From Devosia sp. (GTDB lineage: Bacteria > Pseudomonadota > Alphaproteobacteria > Rhizobiales > Devosiaceae), in NCBI GenBank assembly GCA_017794705.1, contig CP051235.1, positions 683,010 through 747,009 of the forward strand: DNA of 64,000 nucleotides, in the 5' to 3' direction. Within the stretch, counting starts at the first letter, position 1; each line of letters begins with the position of its first letter. Below are positions 1 to 7,465 of the stretch, piece by piece. The notes under the pieces are model-generated. The model saw only the letters and a program-made list of their open reading frames with translations, was not told where the DNA came from and searched no databases. A program made the position numbers and the translations under genes.

Positions 1-921
1 GTTGATGTCGAACACGATCAGCAGGTCGCCGACGGTCCGCATCACAAAGGCACCGAAGATCGAGCCGATGGCCGATCCCACACCGCCGAAAAGCGAGGTG
101 CCGCCGATCACCACGGCGCCGATCGAATTCAGCGTGTAGTCGTTGGCGATGGTGATCTTGGCCGCGCCCGAATAGGTCAGCGCCGTCAGCAAAAGTCCGC
201 CAATCGCGGCAAGGAAGCCGGACAGCGCGTAGGCCAGCACTTTGGCGCGCTCGATGGGCACACCGGACATGTAGGCTGCCTGTTCGGCCGACCCGATGGC
301 GAAGGCGGCCCGCCCGAGAACCGAACGGCGATAGGGTATCCAGACAAGCACTACCACCATCACGAGCAGGATCACCGAGTGCGGCACGGCATAGGTCGAC
401 CGGGTCATGAAGTCGGCGAATTCGAAGTTCACCGACCCTCCCGGTTGCGGCCGGATCGCCAGTGAGACACCGAAGAAAATGGCGCCGGTCGCGAGGGTCA
501 CAATGAGGGGTTGCAGGCGTCCGTAAACAATGATCACGCCGTTCAACGCGCCGCACAACAGTCCGGCGATCAGAACGACGACGATGCCCACCCCGGTCAT
601 CATTGGATCGCCGACGACCACCGACGACGCGAGGCAGTTTGCGAGCACAAAGACCGCCCCTACTGACAGGTCGAGGCCGCGCGTCAGAATGGGCAACGTC
701 TGCGCCATGGCCACGAGGGCCAGCAGCGCGCCCTTGTTAGCGGCCGTGTTGATGACATTGGGCGTCAGCCCCACGGACTGTTTCCAGCCGTAGACCGCGA
801 ACATCACGGCAAAGATCCCCGCTGCGAGCAGGATGCCGCGCTGGGCAGCCGTTAGCCGGAACCTGGGGCCGGAACGTCTGGCCGTTGGCGCGCTGCCGAT
901 GGCCTTTGTCGGCGCGTTCAT
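1..921 (-). CDS. CUT2 sugar ABC transporter permease (RbsC-like), 3' end cut by window
   Basis: Inner-membrane permease of a ribose-type sugar importer. The frame is open from an ATG at 921 to the first base of the window (307 codons, no stop), so the C-terminus lies outside. The translation has the BPD_transp_2 family motif LTRGLDLSVGAV near residue 75, several hydrophobic helices, and the late segment NSIGAVVIGGTSLFGGVGS typical of RbsC/FrcC. The start ATG overlaps the stop of the upstream ATPase gene (ATGA), implying translational coupling in the order binding protein, ATPase, permease on the minus strand. The substrate cannot be assigned from sequence. Confidence 0.93.
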   Translation of the reverse strand, partial: MNAPTKAIGSAPTARRSGPRFRLTAAQRGILLAAGIFAVMFAVYGWKQSVGLTPNVINTAANKGALLALVAMAQTLPILTRGLDLSVGAVFVLANCLASSVVVGDPMMTGVGIVVVLIAGLLCGALNGVIIVYGRLQPLIVTLATGAIFFGVSLAIRPQPGGSVNFEFADFMTRSTYAVPHSVILLVMVVVLVWIPYRRSVLGRAAFAIGSAEQAAYMSGVPIERAKVLAYALSGFLAAIGGLLLTALTYSGAAKITIANDYTLNSIGAVVIGGTSLFGGVGSAIGSIFGAFVMRTVGDLLIVFDIN

Positions 922-2483
922 TTGGCGATCTCCCTGGCCTGGACAGCAATATCCGCTTCCACGTTTCCCGCGGGCAGGTTCAGGGCGGCGGACACCAGAT
1001 TGGTTTCGGTGAGTTGGTCACCAGAAAGAGTGCGCACCACCGCCCCGTCGTACATGACCAGCACCCGGTCGCAGCAGCCGATCAGTTCGTCATAATCGGT
1101 GGAATAGAAGAGGATGGCCGCCCCCTCGCCCGCCAGTTTTTGCAGCAACTGATAGATCTCCTGCTTGGTGCCGACGTCGATGCCGCGCGTCGGATCGTTC
1201 AAAAGGATGATCCTCGGCCTGGTCATCAGCCACTTGCCGATGACTACCTTTTGCTGGTTGCCGCCGGAAAGCGCGGCGACCGGGCCATCAATTCCGTCGG
1301 ACTTGATCTTGAGCAGGCTGACCATCTCGGCGATGGCGCTTTCCTCGGCCGCCTGATCCACCAGCCCGAAGCGGGACACTTTCTCGACCGCCGCGAACGA
1401 CAGGTTTTCGCGCACGGTCATGGGCAGCATCAGCCCCTCGCCCTTTCGGTCTTCAGGGATCAGTGCCATGCCGATCTCATCCGACTTGGCTCGTTTTGGG
1501 CTGGTCAGGTTGACGGGTTTGCCGTTGATCTCGACGCTGCCGGTTGCCCCGATCAGCGTGCCGAACAGGCCCAATTGCAGCTGCTTCTGACCCTGGCCGT
1601 CGAGCCCGCCGAGACCCACAATCTCTCCGGGCCGGATTTGGAGGTTGATGCCGTTCAACTGATCCTGCCAGGAGAAATCCTTCACCCTGAGAACCGGCGC
1701 AGCGTCGAGTGTCTTGGCAATCTTGGGCGGGAAGACGCTGTCATACTCGCGCCCGATCATCATTTCGACGATGGCATTGTCGGACTTGGTGCCGGCCTCG
1801 AACGTTTCGACCTTCTGGCCGTTTCGATAGACCGTGCACGTGTCTGCGAGTTCGGCGATCTCGTTCATGCGGTGCGAAATGTAGATGATCGACATGCCCT
1901 CGCTGCGCAGAGTGTGCAGCATGGCAAAGACCTTCTCCACATCGGCCGCGGTCAACGCGGAGGTTGCCTCATCAAGAATGAGAATCTTGGGGTCGCGGGC
2001 CATGGCCTTGGCGATTTCGACCATCTGCCTTCGCGACAGGGAGAGTTCGCTGACCGTCGCCAGCGGGTCGATGGATTCACCGCCTACCCGCGCCAGCGCG
2101 GCTTCAGCGATCCTGCGCTGTGCTGCAAAGTCGATCATGCCGAATTTTTTCGGTGGCCTCGTGATGCCGATATTGTCGGCAACAGTCAGGTCCGGCAGCA
2201 GCGACAGTTCCTGGAAAATGCAGGAAATGCCTGCGTCATTGGCCTCCTGAGGATTGGCAAACTGGACCGGTTCGCCATCAATGCTGATCGTGCCCGCGTC
2301 CGGCTGCACGACGCCCGAAAGAACCTTGATCAGCGTCGACTTGCCGGCGCCGTTCTCGCCGAGCAGCGCGTGGATGGAGCCGCGCCGGGCCTCGAAACTC
2401 ACATTCTCGAGCGCGCGAACGCCGCCATAGTGTTTTGAAATCCCCTCCATCCTGAGGAGAGGCATTGAGCCGGTATCCGCCAC
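918..2483 (-). CDS. CUT2 sugar ABC transporter ATP-binding protein (RbsA/MglA-like, two NBDs)
   Basis: Cytoplasmic ATPase of the ribose-type importer at 1-3664, 521 residues, the normal length for duplicated-NBD sugar ATPases. NBD1 has Walker A GENGAGKST (about residues 42-50), signature LSLSRRQ and Walker B ILILDEAT. NBD2 has the degenerate Walker A usual for this family (GLDGQGQK) and an intact signature LSGGNQQK. The gene sits 68 bp after the binding-protein stop and overlaps the permease start by 4 bp. A start a few codons later (MPLLRM) is possible. Confidence 0.95.
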   Translation of the reverse strand: MADTGSMPLLRMEGISKHYGGVRALENVSFEARRGSIHALLGENGAGKSTLIKVLSGVVQPDAGTISIDGEPVQFANPQEANDAGISCIFQELSLLPDLTVADNIGITRPPKKFGMIDFAAQRRIAEAALARVGGESIDPLATVSELSLSRRQMVEIAKAMARDPKILILDEATSALTAADVEKVFAMLHTLRSEGMSIIYISHRMNEIAELADTCTVYRNGQKVETFEAGTKSDNAIVEMMIGREYDSVFPPKIAKTLDAAPVLRVKDFSWQDQLNGINLQIRPGEIVGLGGLDGQGQKQLQLGLFGTLIGATGSVEINGKPVNLTSPKRAKSDEIGMALIPEDRKGEGLMLPMTVRENLSFAAVEKVSRFGLVDQAAEESAIAEMVSLLKIKSDGIDGPVAALSGGNQQKVVIGKWLMTRPRIILLNDPTRGIDVGTKQEIYQLLQKLAGEGAAILFYSTDYDELIGCCDRVLVMYDGAVVRTLSGDQLTETNLVSAALNLPAGNVEADIAVQAREIAK

Positions 2484-2505
2484 CGTGATCTTCCCGTCGA
2501 ATAGG

Positions 2506-2536
2506 GGTGCCGCCGAAGCAGGGCTCCGGCGGCACC
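2506..2536 (-). terminator. Intercistronic hairpin between binding protein and ATPase genes
   Basis: GGTGCCGCC (2506-2514) and GGCGGCACC (2528-2536) form a perfect 9-bp stem in the 68-bp gap after the binding-protein gene. There is no T-run after it on the minus strand. It therefore looks like an mRNA-stabilising or attenuating hairpin that lets the binding protein be made in excess, rather than a full terminator. Confidence 0.55.
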
Positions 2537-2551
2537 GCTTGTCGTATCAGT

Positions 2552-3664
2552 CTAGTTGTTTTCGCCGGTCTGGGCAGCGATTTCCTCGGCGGTAAAGCCG
2601 ATGTTGCAGGCTTCGAAATTATTGCCTGCGAAGAAACTGCCGGGCAGTTCGGGGAACACATCGACACCTTCGGCGAAGGGCGCGTAGGAGATCGAAGTCG
2701 GCAGGGCGATGCTGGCCGGGATCACTTCACCCTGCAGCGCGGCGATTGCCGTCTTGATGGTCACGGACGACTGGGCCGGACCGGTGCCGCCGGACTGGCA
2801 GAGCAGGCCTTCGGCATTGCAAAGCTGACGGAATGCGTTCTCCGTTTCACCGGAGATCGGCACGGCTGGATGTCCGCCATCGAGCAGCGCGGTTGCAGCA
2901 CCTTGCGAACCACCCTGGACGTAGACACCGTCGAACTGGCCGCCCGCGGCAATCGCGTCCGCGGTCACTTTCTGCGAGTCGCCCGGCGCCCAGTTGCCGA
3001 CAACGTCGGTCACTTCATACTGCCGCCCGGAGGCTGCCAGCACTTCCATGAAGCCTTCGTTGCGGGCGATGTCCACCGGCTGACCGGCCGGACCACGCAC
3101 ATGCAGCAGGCTGATCGGATCAGCGTCGGAGTTCTCCAGCAGGAATTCTGCCGCGCTTTCTCCCAGGCCCTTCTGGTTGACGTTGATGGCGATCTGGTTG
3201 GGATCGTCGATCACGTTGTCAAAGCTGAGCACCACCACGTTGGCATCGTTTGCCTTGCGCACAACCGAGCCGAAGGCCGCCGTGTTGTTGGCATTGATGA
3301 TGATGGCGTCGAAGCCCTGGTCGATGAAATTGTTCGCGGCGGCGATCTGCGCGGCGATGTCCTCGCCCACGGAAATCACCTTGAACTCCTCTATGTTGGC
3401 GGCCACGTCAGGTTGCTCGGCGTAGGCCTTGGCCACCGCGATCATCTGCACGCGCCAGTCATTGGCAATAAAGCCGTTGACCAGGGCGATCTTGTAGGGT
3501 CCCGGACGGGCTTCCCACTGGAAATAGGCCGTGTCCTCGGCGACCGGCGTAAAGCACGCCGGATCGGCACCCGGACCGGACACGGTTGCAGGACCGGCCG
3601 AAGCCAGCGCTGTCGACATCATCAGGGCCGCAAGCGCGGCGGACGTCACTCGAAAAGCTTTCAT
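2552..3664 (-). CDS. Periplasmic sugar-binding protein of CUT2 ABC system
   Basis: Substrate-binding protein of the importer at 1-3664, 370 residues. The start chosen is the ATG at 3664, preceded by the ribosome site GGGAGGAAC; an upstream in-frame extension lacks a ribosome site and would bury the signal peptide. The N-terminus MKAFRVTSAALAALMM plus ALASA is a Sec signal peptide. The mature part has the type I periplasmic-binding fold pattern (PYKIALVNGFIANDWRVQ, then DAIIINANNTAAF near the first lobe and GVYVQGGSQGAAT in the second), typical of ribose/galactose-type binding proteins. Ligand unknown. Confidence 0.93.
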   Translation of the reverse strand: MKAFRVTSAALAALMMSTALASAGPATVSGPGADPACFTPVAEDTAYFQWEARPGPYKIALVNGFIANDWRVQMIAVAKAYAEQPDVAANIEEFKVISVGEDIAAQIAAANNFIDQGFDAIIINANNTAAFGSVVRKANDANVVVLSFDNVIDDPNQIAINVNQKGLGESAAEFLLENSDADPISLLHVRGPAGQPVDIARNEGFMEVLAASGRQYEVTDVVGNWAPGDSQKVTADAIAAGGQFDGVYVQGGSQGAATALLDGGHPAVPISGETENAFRQLCNAEGLLCQSGGTGPAQSSVTIKTAIAALQGEVIPASIALPTSISYAPFAEGVDVFPELPGSFFAGNNFEACNIGFTAEEIAAQTGENN

Positions 3665-3800
3665 TTGTTCCTCCCAGAATGTTCGTTTGCCAAGCGAGAC
3701 ACGCGCAAAACCGCAGACCGGCGAAAGCATCGCCAAATCAATGATCGGACAGGAATTCGCGCGGGTCCTCCTCCGCTTCGCAAGGGCATATTGACCAATT

Positions 3801-3814
3801 TGATAGCGCTGTCA
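3801..3814. promoter_or_regulatory. LacI-family operator-like palindrome upstream of CUT2 operon
   Basis: TGATAGCGCTGTCA fits the LacI-family operator pattern TGNNANCGNTNNCA with a central CG. It lies 137 bp upstream of the binding-protein ATG. A close relative, TGCTAGCGCTGTCA, occurs at 11149-11162 before the CUT1 genes, and a weaker copy (TGCTAGCGCTGGCT) at 3903-3916. The rest of the 493-bp gap 3665-4157 holds no supportable gene, only these sites, the AT-rich site at 3821-3864 and a terminator. Confidence 0.5.
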
Positions 3815-3820
3815 ATGGGG

Positions 3821-3864
3821 CTAATATCGATAATATTCGATAACTACCCATGTTTTCCGGGTAA
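3821..3864. promoter_or_regulatory. AT-rich composite operator-like site
   Basis: 3821-3843 is an AT-rich block containing CTAATATCGAT and, on the minus strand, CGAATATTATCG (3828-3839), a 12-mer found identically at 4955-4966. It is followed directly by CTACCC (3844-3849) and GGGTAA (3859-3864) as an inverted repeat. The same order, AT-rich word then CTACCC/GGGTAG, recurs at 11222-11256. Either a regulator site or a promoter core; the sequence does not decide. Confidence 0.4.
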
Positions 3865-4087
3865 TATCGGCCTTCTCGTATGGCGGCATGCCGCTGCATG
3901 TATGCTAGCGCTGGCTAAGCCCCGGATTCGCAATGAAGATTCCTCTTTGCACTGCATATGTCCGGTCGGAACTGCGATCATGGTCTCAGCACAAAGCCGC
4001 GCTTCGTCCTGCCCGCCGCACCGGCACAGACGCGTGTCATGTCTGTTGTCAAATCCTTGGAAAATGCGCGCGTCAGGACAAACAAAA

Positions 4088-4116
4088 CCGGCCCGCTCCA
4101 TTCGGGAGCGAGCCGG
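4088..4116 (-). terminator. Rho-independent terminator after RraA-like gene
   Basis: CCGGCCCGCTCC and GGGAGCGAGCCGG pair around a short ATTC loop, and on the minus strand the stem is followed by TTTTGTTTG. It lies about 40 bp past the stop of the RraA-like gene. Confidence 0.7.
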
Positions 4117-4157
4117 TATTTCAGTGCATCGGAATATCGAACTGGCGGGGGGGGGTC

Positions 4158-4892
4158 CTACTTGCCCCTGGCCTTGAGCCAGGCCTGATACTCCGGCTCG
4201 GCGTCCTTGTGCAGCGGGTAGTAGCGCTGCAGAGGCTCACCGGCCATCAGCTTCTCGCGGCAGAACTCTTCCCATCCATGGTCCTTGTGGGCCTTGGCTA
4301 CCATTTCCTCGGCCAGCGCCACCGGCACGCATACGGCACCGTCGTCGTCGGCGACGATGATGTCGCCGGGCACCACGGTCACCCCGCCGCAGGCGATGGT
4401 GCAATTGACGTCATGCGGCATCAGGTTGGTTTGCGTGTGATAGTTCGGCGTCACCCCGGCCAGCCACAGCGGGATTTCCAGCTTCTGCACATTGACGAAG
4501 TCGCGGATACAGCCGTCGATCACGAGCCCTGCGCCGCCGCGGCCCTTGAAGTAGGTCAGCATCATGTCGCCGAAGATGCCCGAGGTCAGGTCTCCGCGCG
4601 CGTCTACAACCACCACATCGCCCTTCTCCACCTGGTAGAGCACATGGCGGTGGAGCTGTTTTTCCACGTCGACATATTCGCCCTCTTCCAGCAGATCCTC
4701 GCGCTTGGGCAACATTTTCAGCGTCAGTGCCGGCCCTGCCACCGAGCGGCCCTTGGTCCAGGCGGTCGGCCCGACCATGTAGCAGTTGCGCAGTCCCATG
4801 TGGGCCAATGTGGCGCTGGCGGTCGCCGCGCCAACCTGCCGAACCTGTTCGACAAGCTCCGGCGACGGCCGCTCGATTTTCGGAAATTGCAT
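4158..4892 (-). CDS. RraA / HMG-aldolase family protein
   Basis: 244 residues, long for RraA itself (about 160) but usual for the aldolase branch. The core has GLVIDGCIRDF, where Arg-Asp are the catalytic/metal-linked pair of 4-hydroxy-4-methyl-2-oxoglutarate (HMG/CHA) aldolases, and GDIIVADDDGAVCVP, another family hallmark. Such proteins cleave or decarboxylate 2-oxo acids with a divalent metal. It is divergent from an enolase-superfamily dehydratase (5114), so a retro-aldol step on a 2-keto-3-deoxy sugar acid is a reasonable inference. RNase E regulator function is less likely in this context. Confidence 0.88.
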   Translation of the reverse strand: MQFPKIERPSPELVEQVRQVGAATASATLAHMGLRNCYMVGPTAWTKGRSVAGPALTLKMLPKREDLLEEGEYVDVEKQLHRHVLYQVEKGDVVVVDARGDLTSGIFGDMMLTYFKGRGGAGLVIDGCIRDFVNVQKLEIPLWLAGVTPNYHTQTNLMPHDVNCTIACGGVTVVPGDIIVADDDGAVCVPVALAEEMVAKAHKDHGWEEFCREKLMAGEPLQRYYPLHKDAEPEYQAWLKARGK

Positions 4893-4954
4893 TGTTCCTC
4901 ACTCCTCGGAATTGCGGGCCTGGAAAGCCCTTTTGCGCCATCCATTTCCCGGCG

Positions 4955-4966
4955 CGAATATTATCG
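4955..4966. promoter_or_regulatory. CGAATATTATCG operator-like word in divergent promoter
   Basis: CGAATATTATCG lies between the RraA-like gene (minus, start 4892) and the dehydratase gene (plus, start 5114). It is identical to the minus-strand 12-mer at 3828-3839 and matches CTAATATTATCG at 11222-11233 in 10 of 12 positions. AT-rich words of this length stand out in this GC-rich sequence. It could be an operator or a promoter -10 region. Confidence 0.4.
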
Positions 4967-5113
4967 CTCAACCTTCGCATGACCCACCCCGGGCCGCAAG
5001 CGCGGAAGGGGCAAAACGCCCCCGGAAATCGGGCCGTTTGCATTGCTTCTGCCTATCTATCTGATCATACTTTTCTGTGCGGATTGGGCTAGTCTGCCCG
5101 AGGGGGAAAGCCG

Positions 5114-6313
5114 TTGAAAATCACCGACATCAGATGCGCCCTGATCGGCAAGCACCCGGTGGTGCGGATCGTCACCGATGAGGGACTTTATGGGCTCGGC
5201 GGGGCGGAATGGACTAAGCCCTATTTGAAGCCCTACGTGCTGCAGTTCCGCGAGGCGCTGATCGGCGAGGATCCGACCGATGTCGAGCGCTGCATGCTCA
5301 AGATCCGGCAACGCGGATCGTTCAAGCCCTATGGCGCCGCGATCAGTGTCATCGAACATGCGCTGTGGGATATTGCGGGCAAGGCGGCCGGCGTCCCGGT
5401 CTACAAATTGCTCGGCGGCAAGGTGCGCGACAAGGTGCGCGTCTACAATGGCTCCCTGCGCCGGCCGCACTCGGGCTCCGCGCCTGAAGACTATGCCGCT
5501 GATGCGAAGTGGATGATGGAGCGGCCCGAAGGGTTCTTCATGGTCAAGCAGGGCATCGGCTTTCATTCCCAGATGAAACGCGAAGTGCCCGACTTCCATA
5601 TCGGCATCCCGCAGGTCAGTCCTTTCCACGGCGCCATGGACACCGGACCGATAACCGAACGGGGCATGAACCACATGCTCGATTGTGTGGCGGCCATGAA
5701 GGAAGTGCTGGGAGACAAGGTCAGTCTCGCCCTTGATTGCGGACCGGGCTGGATGCTGCCCGATGCGATCCGTTTTGCCCGTGCGGTCGAGAAATATGAC
5801 CTCGCCTGGCTGGAGGACATGCTGACCGGCGACTACACGCCCTGGGTCAATGCGCAGGCCTATCGCGAATTGACGGTCTCCACCTCGACGCCGATCCACA
5901 CCGGTGAACAGATCTATCTCCGGCACAATTTCAAGGAGCTGATCGAGACCCAGTCTGTGCGCGTGATCGGTCCCGACCCTGCCGATGTCGGCGGCATCGC
6001 CGAAATGAAGTGGATCGCCGAACACGCGCACATGCATTCAATCCTCTTCGCGCCGCACGGCACGGCCAACGGGCTGCTCGGGCTCGGCGCGCTGGTCAAC
6101 CTTTGCGCCACCCTGCCCGCCAATTTCGTCGCCTTTGAATATCCCACCGCATCCGATCCCTGGTGGCACGACATCATCGAGGGCCTGCCGGATGGGCCTC
6201 TGGTCACAAACAGCATGATGAACCTTTTCGAGGCACCCGGCCTCGGACTCGACATCAATGCCGAGGCGGCCAAACCCTATTTGCTTGAGGAGGATGCAGG
6301 CTTTTTCGACTAA
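5114..6313 (+). CDS. Mandelate racemase / muconate lactonizing family (enolase superfamily) acid-sugar dehydratase
   Basis: 399 residues starting at a TTG (5114) preceded by GAGGGGGAAAG; the N-terminus MKITDIRCALIG is the usual start of the family. The three metal ligands are visible as LALDCG (Asp), WLEDML (Glu) and HTGEQI (Glu), with the general-base His in FAPHGTANG and a Lys in MVKQG on the second strand. Family members dehydrate aldonic or uronic acids to 2-keto-3-deoxy acids. It is followed 22 bp later by a mannonate-dehydratase-like gene, so the pair is an operon. Exact substrate unknown. Confidence 0.92.
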   Translation: MKITDIRCALIGKHPVVRIVTDEGLYGLGGAEWTKPYLKPYVLQFREALIGEDPTDVERCMLKIRQRGSFKPYGAAISVIEHALWDIAGKAAGVPVYKLLGGKVRDKVRVYNGSLRRPHSGSAPEDYAADAKWMMERPEGFFMVKQGIGFHSQMKREVPDFHIGIPQVSPFHGAMDTGPITERGMNHMLDCVAAMKEVLGDKVSLALDCGPGWMLPDAIRFARAVEKYDLAWLEDMLTGDYTPWVNAQAYRELTVSTSTPIHTGEQIYLRHNFKELIETQSVRVIGPDPADVGGIAEMKWIAEHAHMHSILFAPHGTANGLLGLGALVNLCATLPANFVAFEYPTASDPWWHDIIEGLPDGPLVTNSMMNLFEAPGLGLDINAEAAKPYLLEEDAGFFD

Positions 6314-6335
6314 AGGCCTGCCACAAGGAGAGCCC

Positions 6336-7334
6336 ATGTATATCGGCACACAGAACCGCGTCACCACTGACGACCAGTTCCGGCAATTCGCGCAGTTGGG
6401 GATCACCCATGTCTGCGCTGACCCCGAGGGAAATCCGCATGACTGGACCTATGACATTCTAAAGGCCCATCGCGACCGGCTCGCCGATCTTGGACTGACC
6501 CTCGACATGGTTCAGTTGCCGCTCGGCTCGACGGTGGTCGAAAAGTCGGCGAGTCCCGACATTCTGACCAATGGCCCCAATCGCGACAAACAGATCGACT
6601 CCATCTGCAAACTCATTGAGATGGTCGCCGAACTGGGCATTCCGGCGGTGAAATACAATCTCAACCTGATCGGCATTCCGCGCACCGAAAACGAGGCGGG
6701 CCGAGGCGGTTCGTCGAACTCCACTTTCCGGTGGGACAAGATCGATCAGGATGCGGCGCCCGGCCTTGCCGGCGTCCTGTCCGAAGTGGAAAACTGGGAG
6801 CGGATCGACTATTTTCTCGAGCGGGTCATCCCGGTCGCCGAAAGCAACAAGGTCCGCCTCGCCTGTCATCCGCATGACCCCTATACGCCGCCGGGCTATC
6901 GGGGCGTCACCCGGGTGCTGGGTACGGTTGAGGGGCTGAAGAAATTCGTGCTGATGCGGGAGAACCCCTGGCACGGCCTCAATTTCTGTCAGGGCACTGT
7001 TGGCGAGATGGTCGACAATCCGCGCGAAGAAATCGACGACGTGATCCGCTGGTTCGGCACGCGGGACAAACTATTCAACGTCCACTTCCGCAACATTTCG
7101 GGCGGCAAGCTCTCCTTCATGGAGACCTTCCCCGACGAAGGTGACATGGACATGTGGCAGTCGCTCAGAACCTATGCCGAGGTTGGCTACAAATACATGA
7201 TCATGCCCGATCACGTGCCGCACCTGTCGGGCACCAACGGTGACGACAGCCAGGCGTTTGCCTATTGCTTCGGTTACATCCGCGCCCTGCTGCAGGTGCT
7301 GAAAGCGGACTTCCCGGACGTGGTCGAACTCTAG
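6336..7334 (+). CDS. Mannonate dehydratase-like (UxuA family) protein
   Basis: 332 residues; ATG at 6336 is preceded by AAGGAG. Motifs resembling UxuA are present: LACHPHDPYTPP, GLNFCQGTVGEM, NVHFRNISG and MPDHVPHL, which supply the Cys, His and Asp ligands of the catalytic Mn(II) site. It is shorter than E. coli UxuA (about 394), so it may be a divergent member acting on a related hexonate or an isomerase of the same TIM-barrel superfamily. It follows the enolase-superfamily dehydratase in one operon. Confidence 0.82.
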   Translation: MYIGTQNRVTTDDQFRQFAQLGITHVCADPEGNPHDWTYDILKAHRDRLADLGLTLDMVQLPLGSTVVEKSASPDILTNGPNRDKQIDSICKLIEMVAELGIPAVKYNLNLIGIPRTENEAGRGGSSNSTFRWDKIDQDAAPGLAGVLSEVENWERIDYFLERVIPVAESNKVRLACHPHDPYTPPGYRGVTRVLGTVEGLKKFVLMRENPWHGLNFCQGTVGEMVDNPREEIDDVIRWFGTRDKLFNVHFRNISGGKLSFMETFPDEGDMDMWQSLRTYAEVGYKYMIMPDHVPHLSGTNGDDSQAFAYCFGYIRALLQVLKADFPDVVEL

Positions 7335-7412
7335 ACTAGGCTGCCCCTTACCATTTGTACCGGGACTTGATCCCGGCACCACAGGTTCCTTCGATCTTGC
7401 GAAAAAGAAAAA

Positions 7413-7439
7413 GCCCGGCAGACCATCGATCTGCCGGGC
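7413..7439 (-). terminator. Rho-independent terminator after fused permease gene
   Basis: GCCCGGCAGA and TCTGCCGGGC pair around a 7-nt loop. On the minus strand the stem runs into CTTTTTCTTTTTC, a good T-run, so it ends the CUT1 permease transcript. It may also slow transcripts from the plus-strand gene ending at 7334. Confidence 0.85.
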
Positions 7440-7465
7440 AAGTCTCGATCGTCAAATGAGCCGTG

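Noticed and set aside
885..2438. 517-codon open frame on the plus strand opposite the ABC ATPase gene
   Set aside because: Antisense shadow in GC-rich DNA; no domain, no ribosome site, and the opposite strand has a complete RbsA-like protein.
4158..4892. RraA as regulator of RNase E
   Set aside because: Length and catabolic context favour the aldolase branch of the family.
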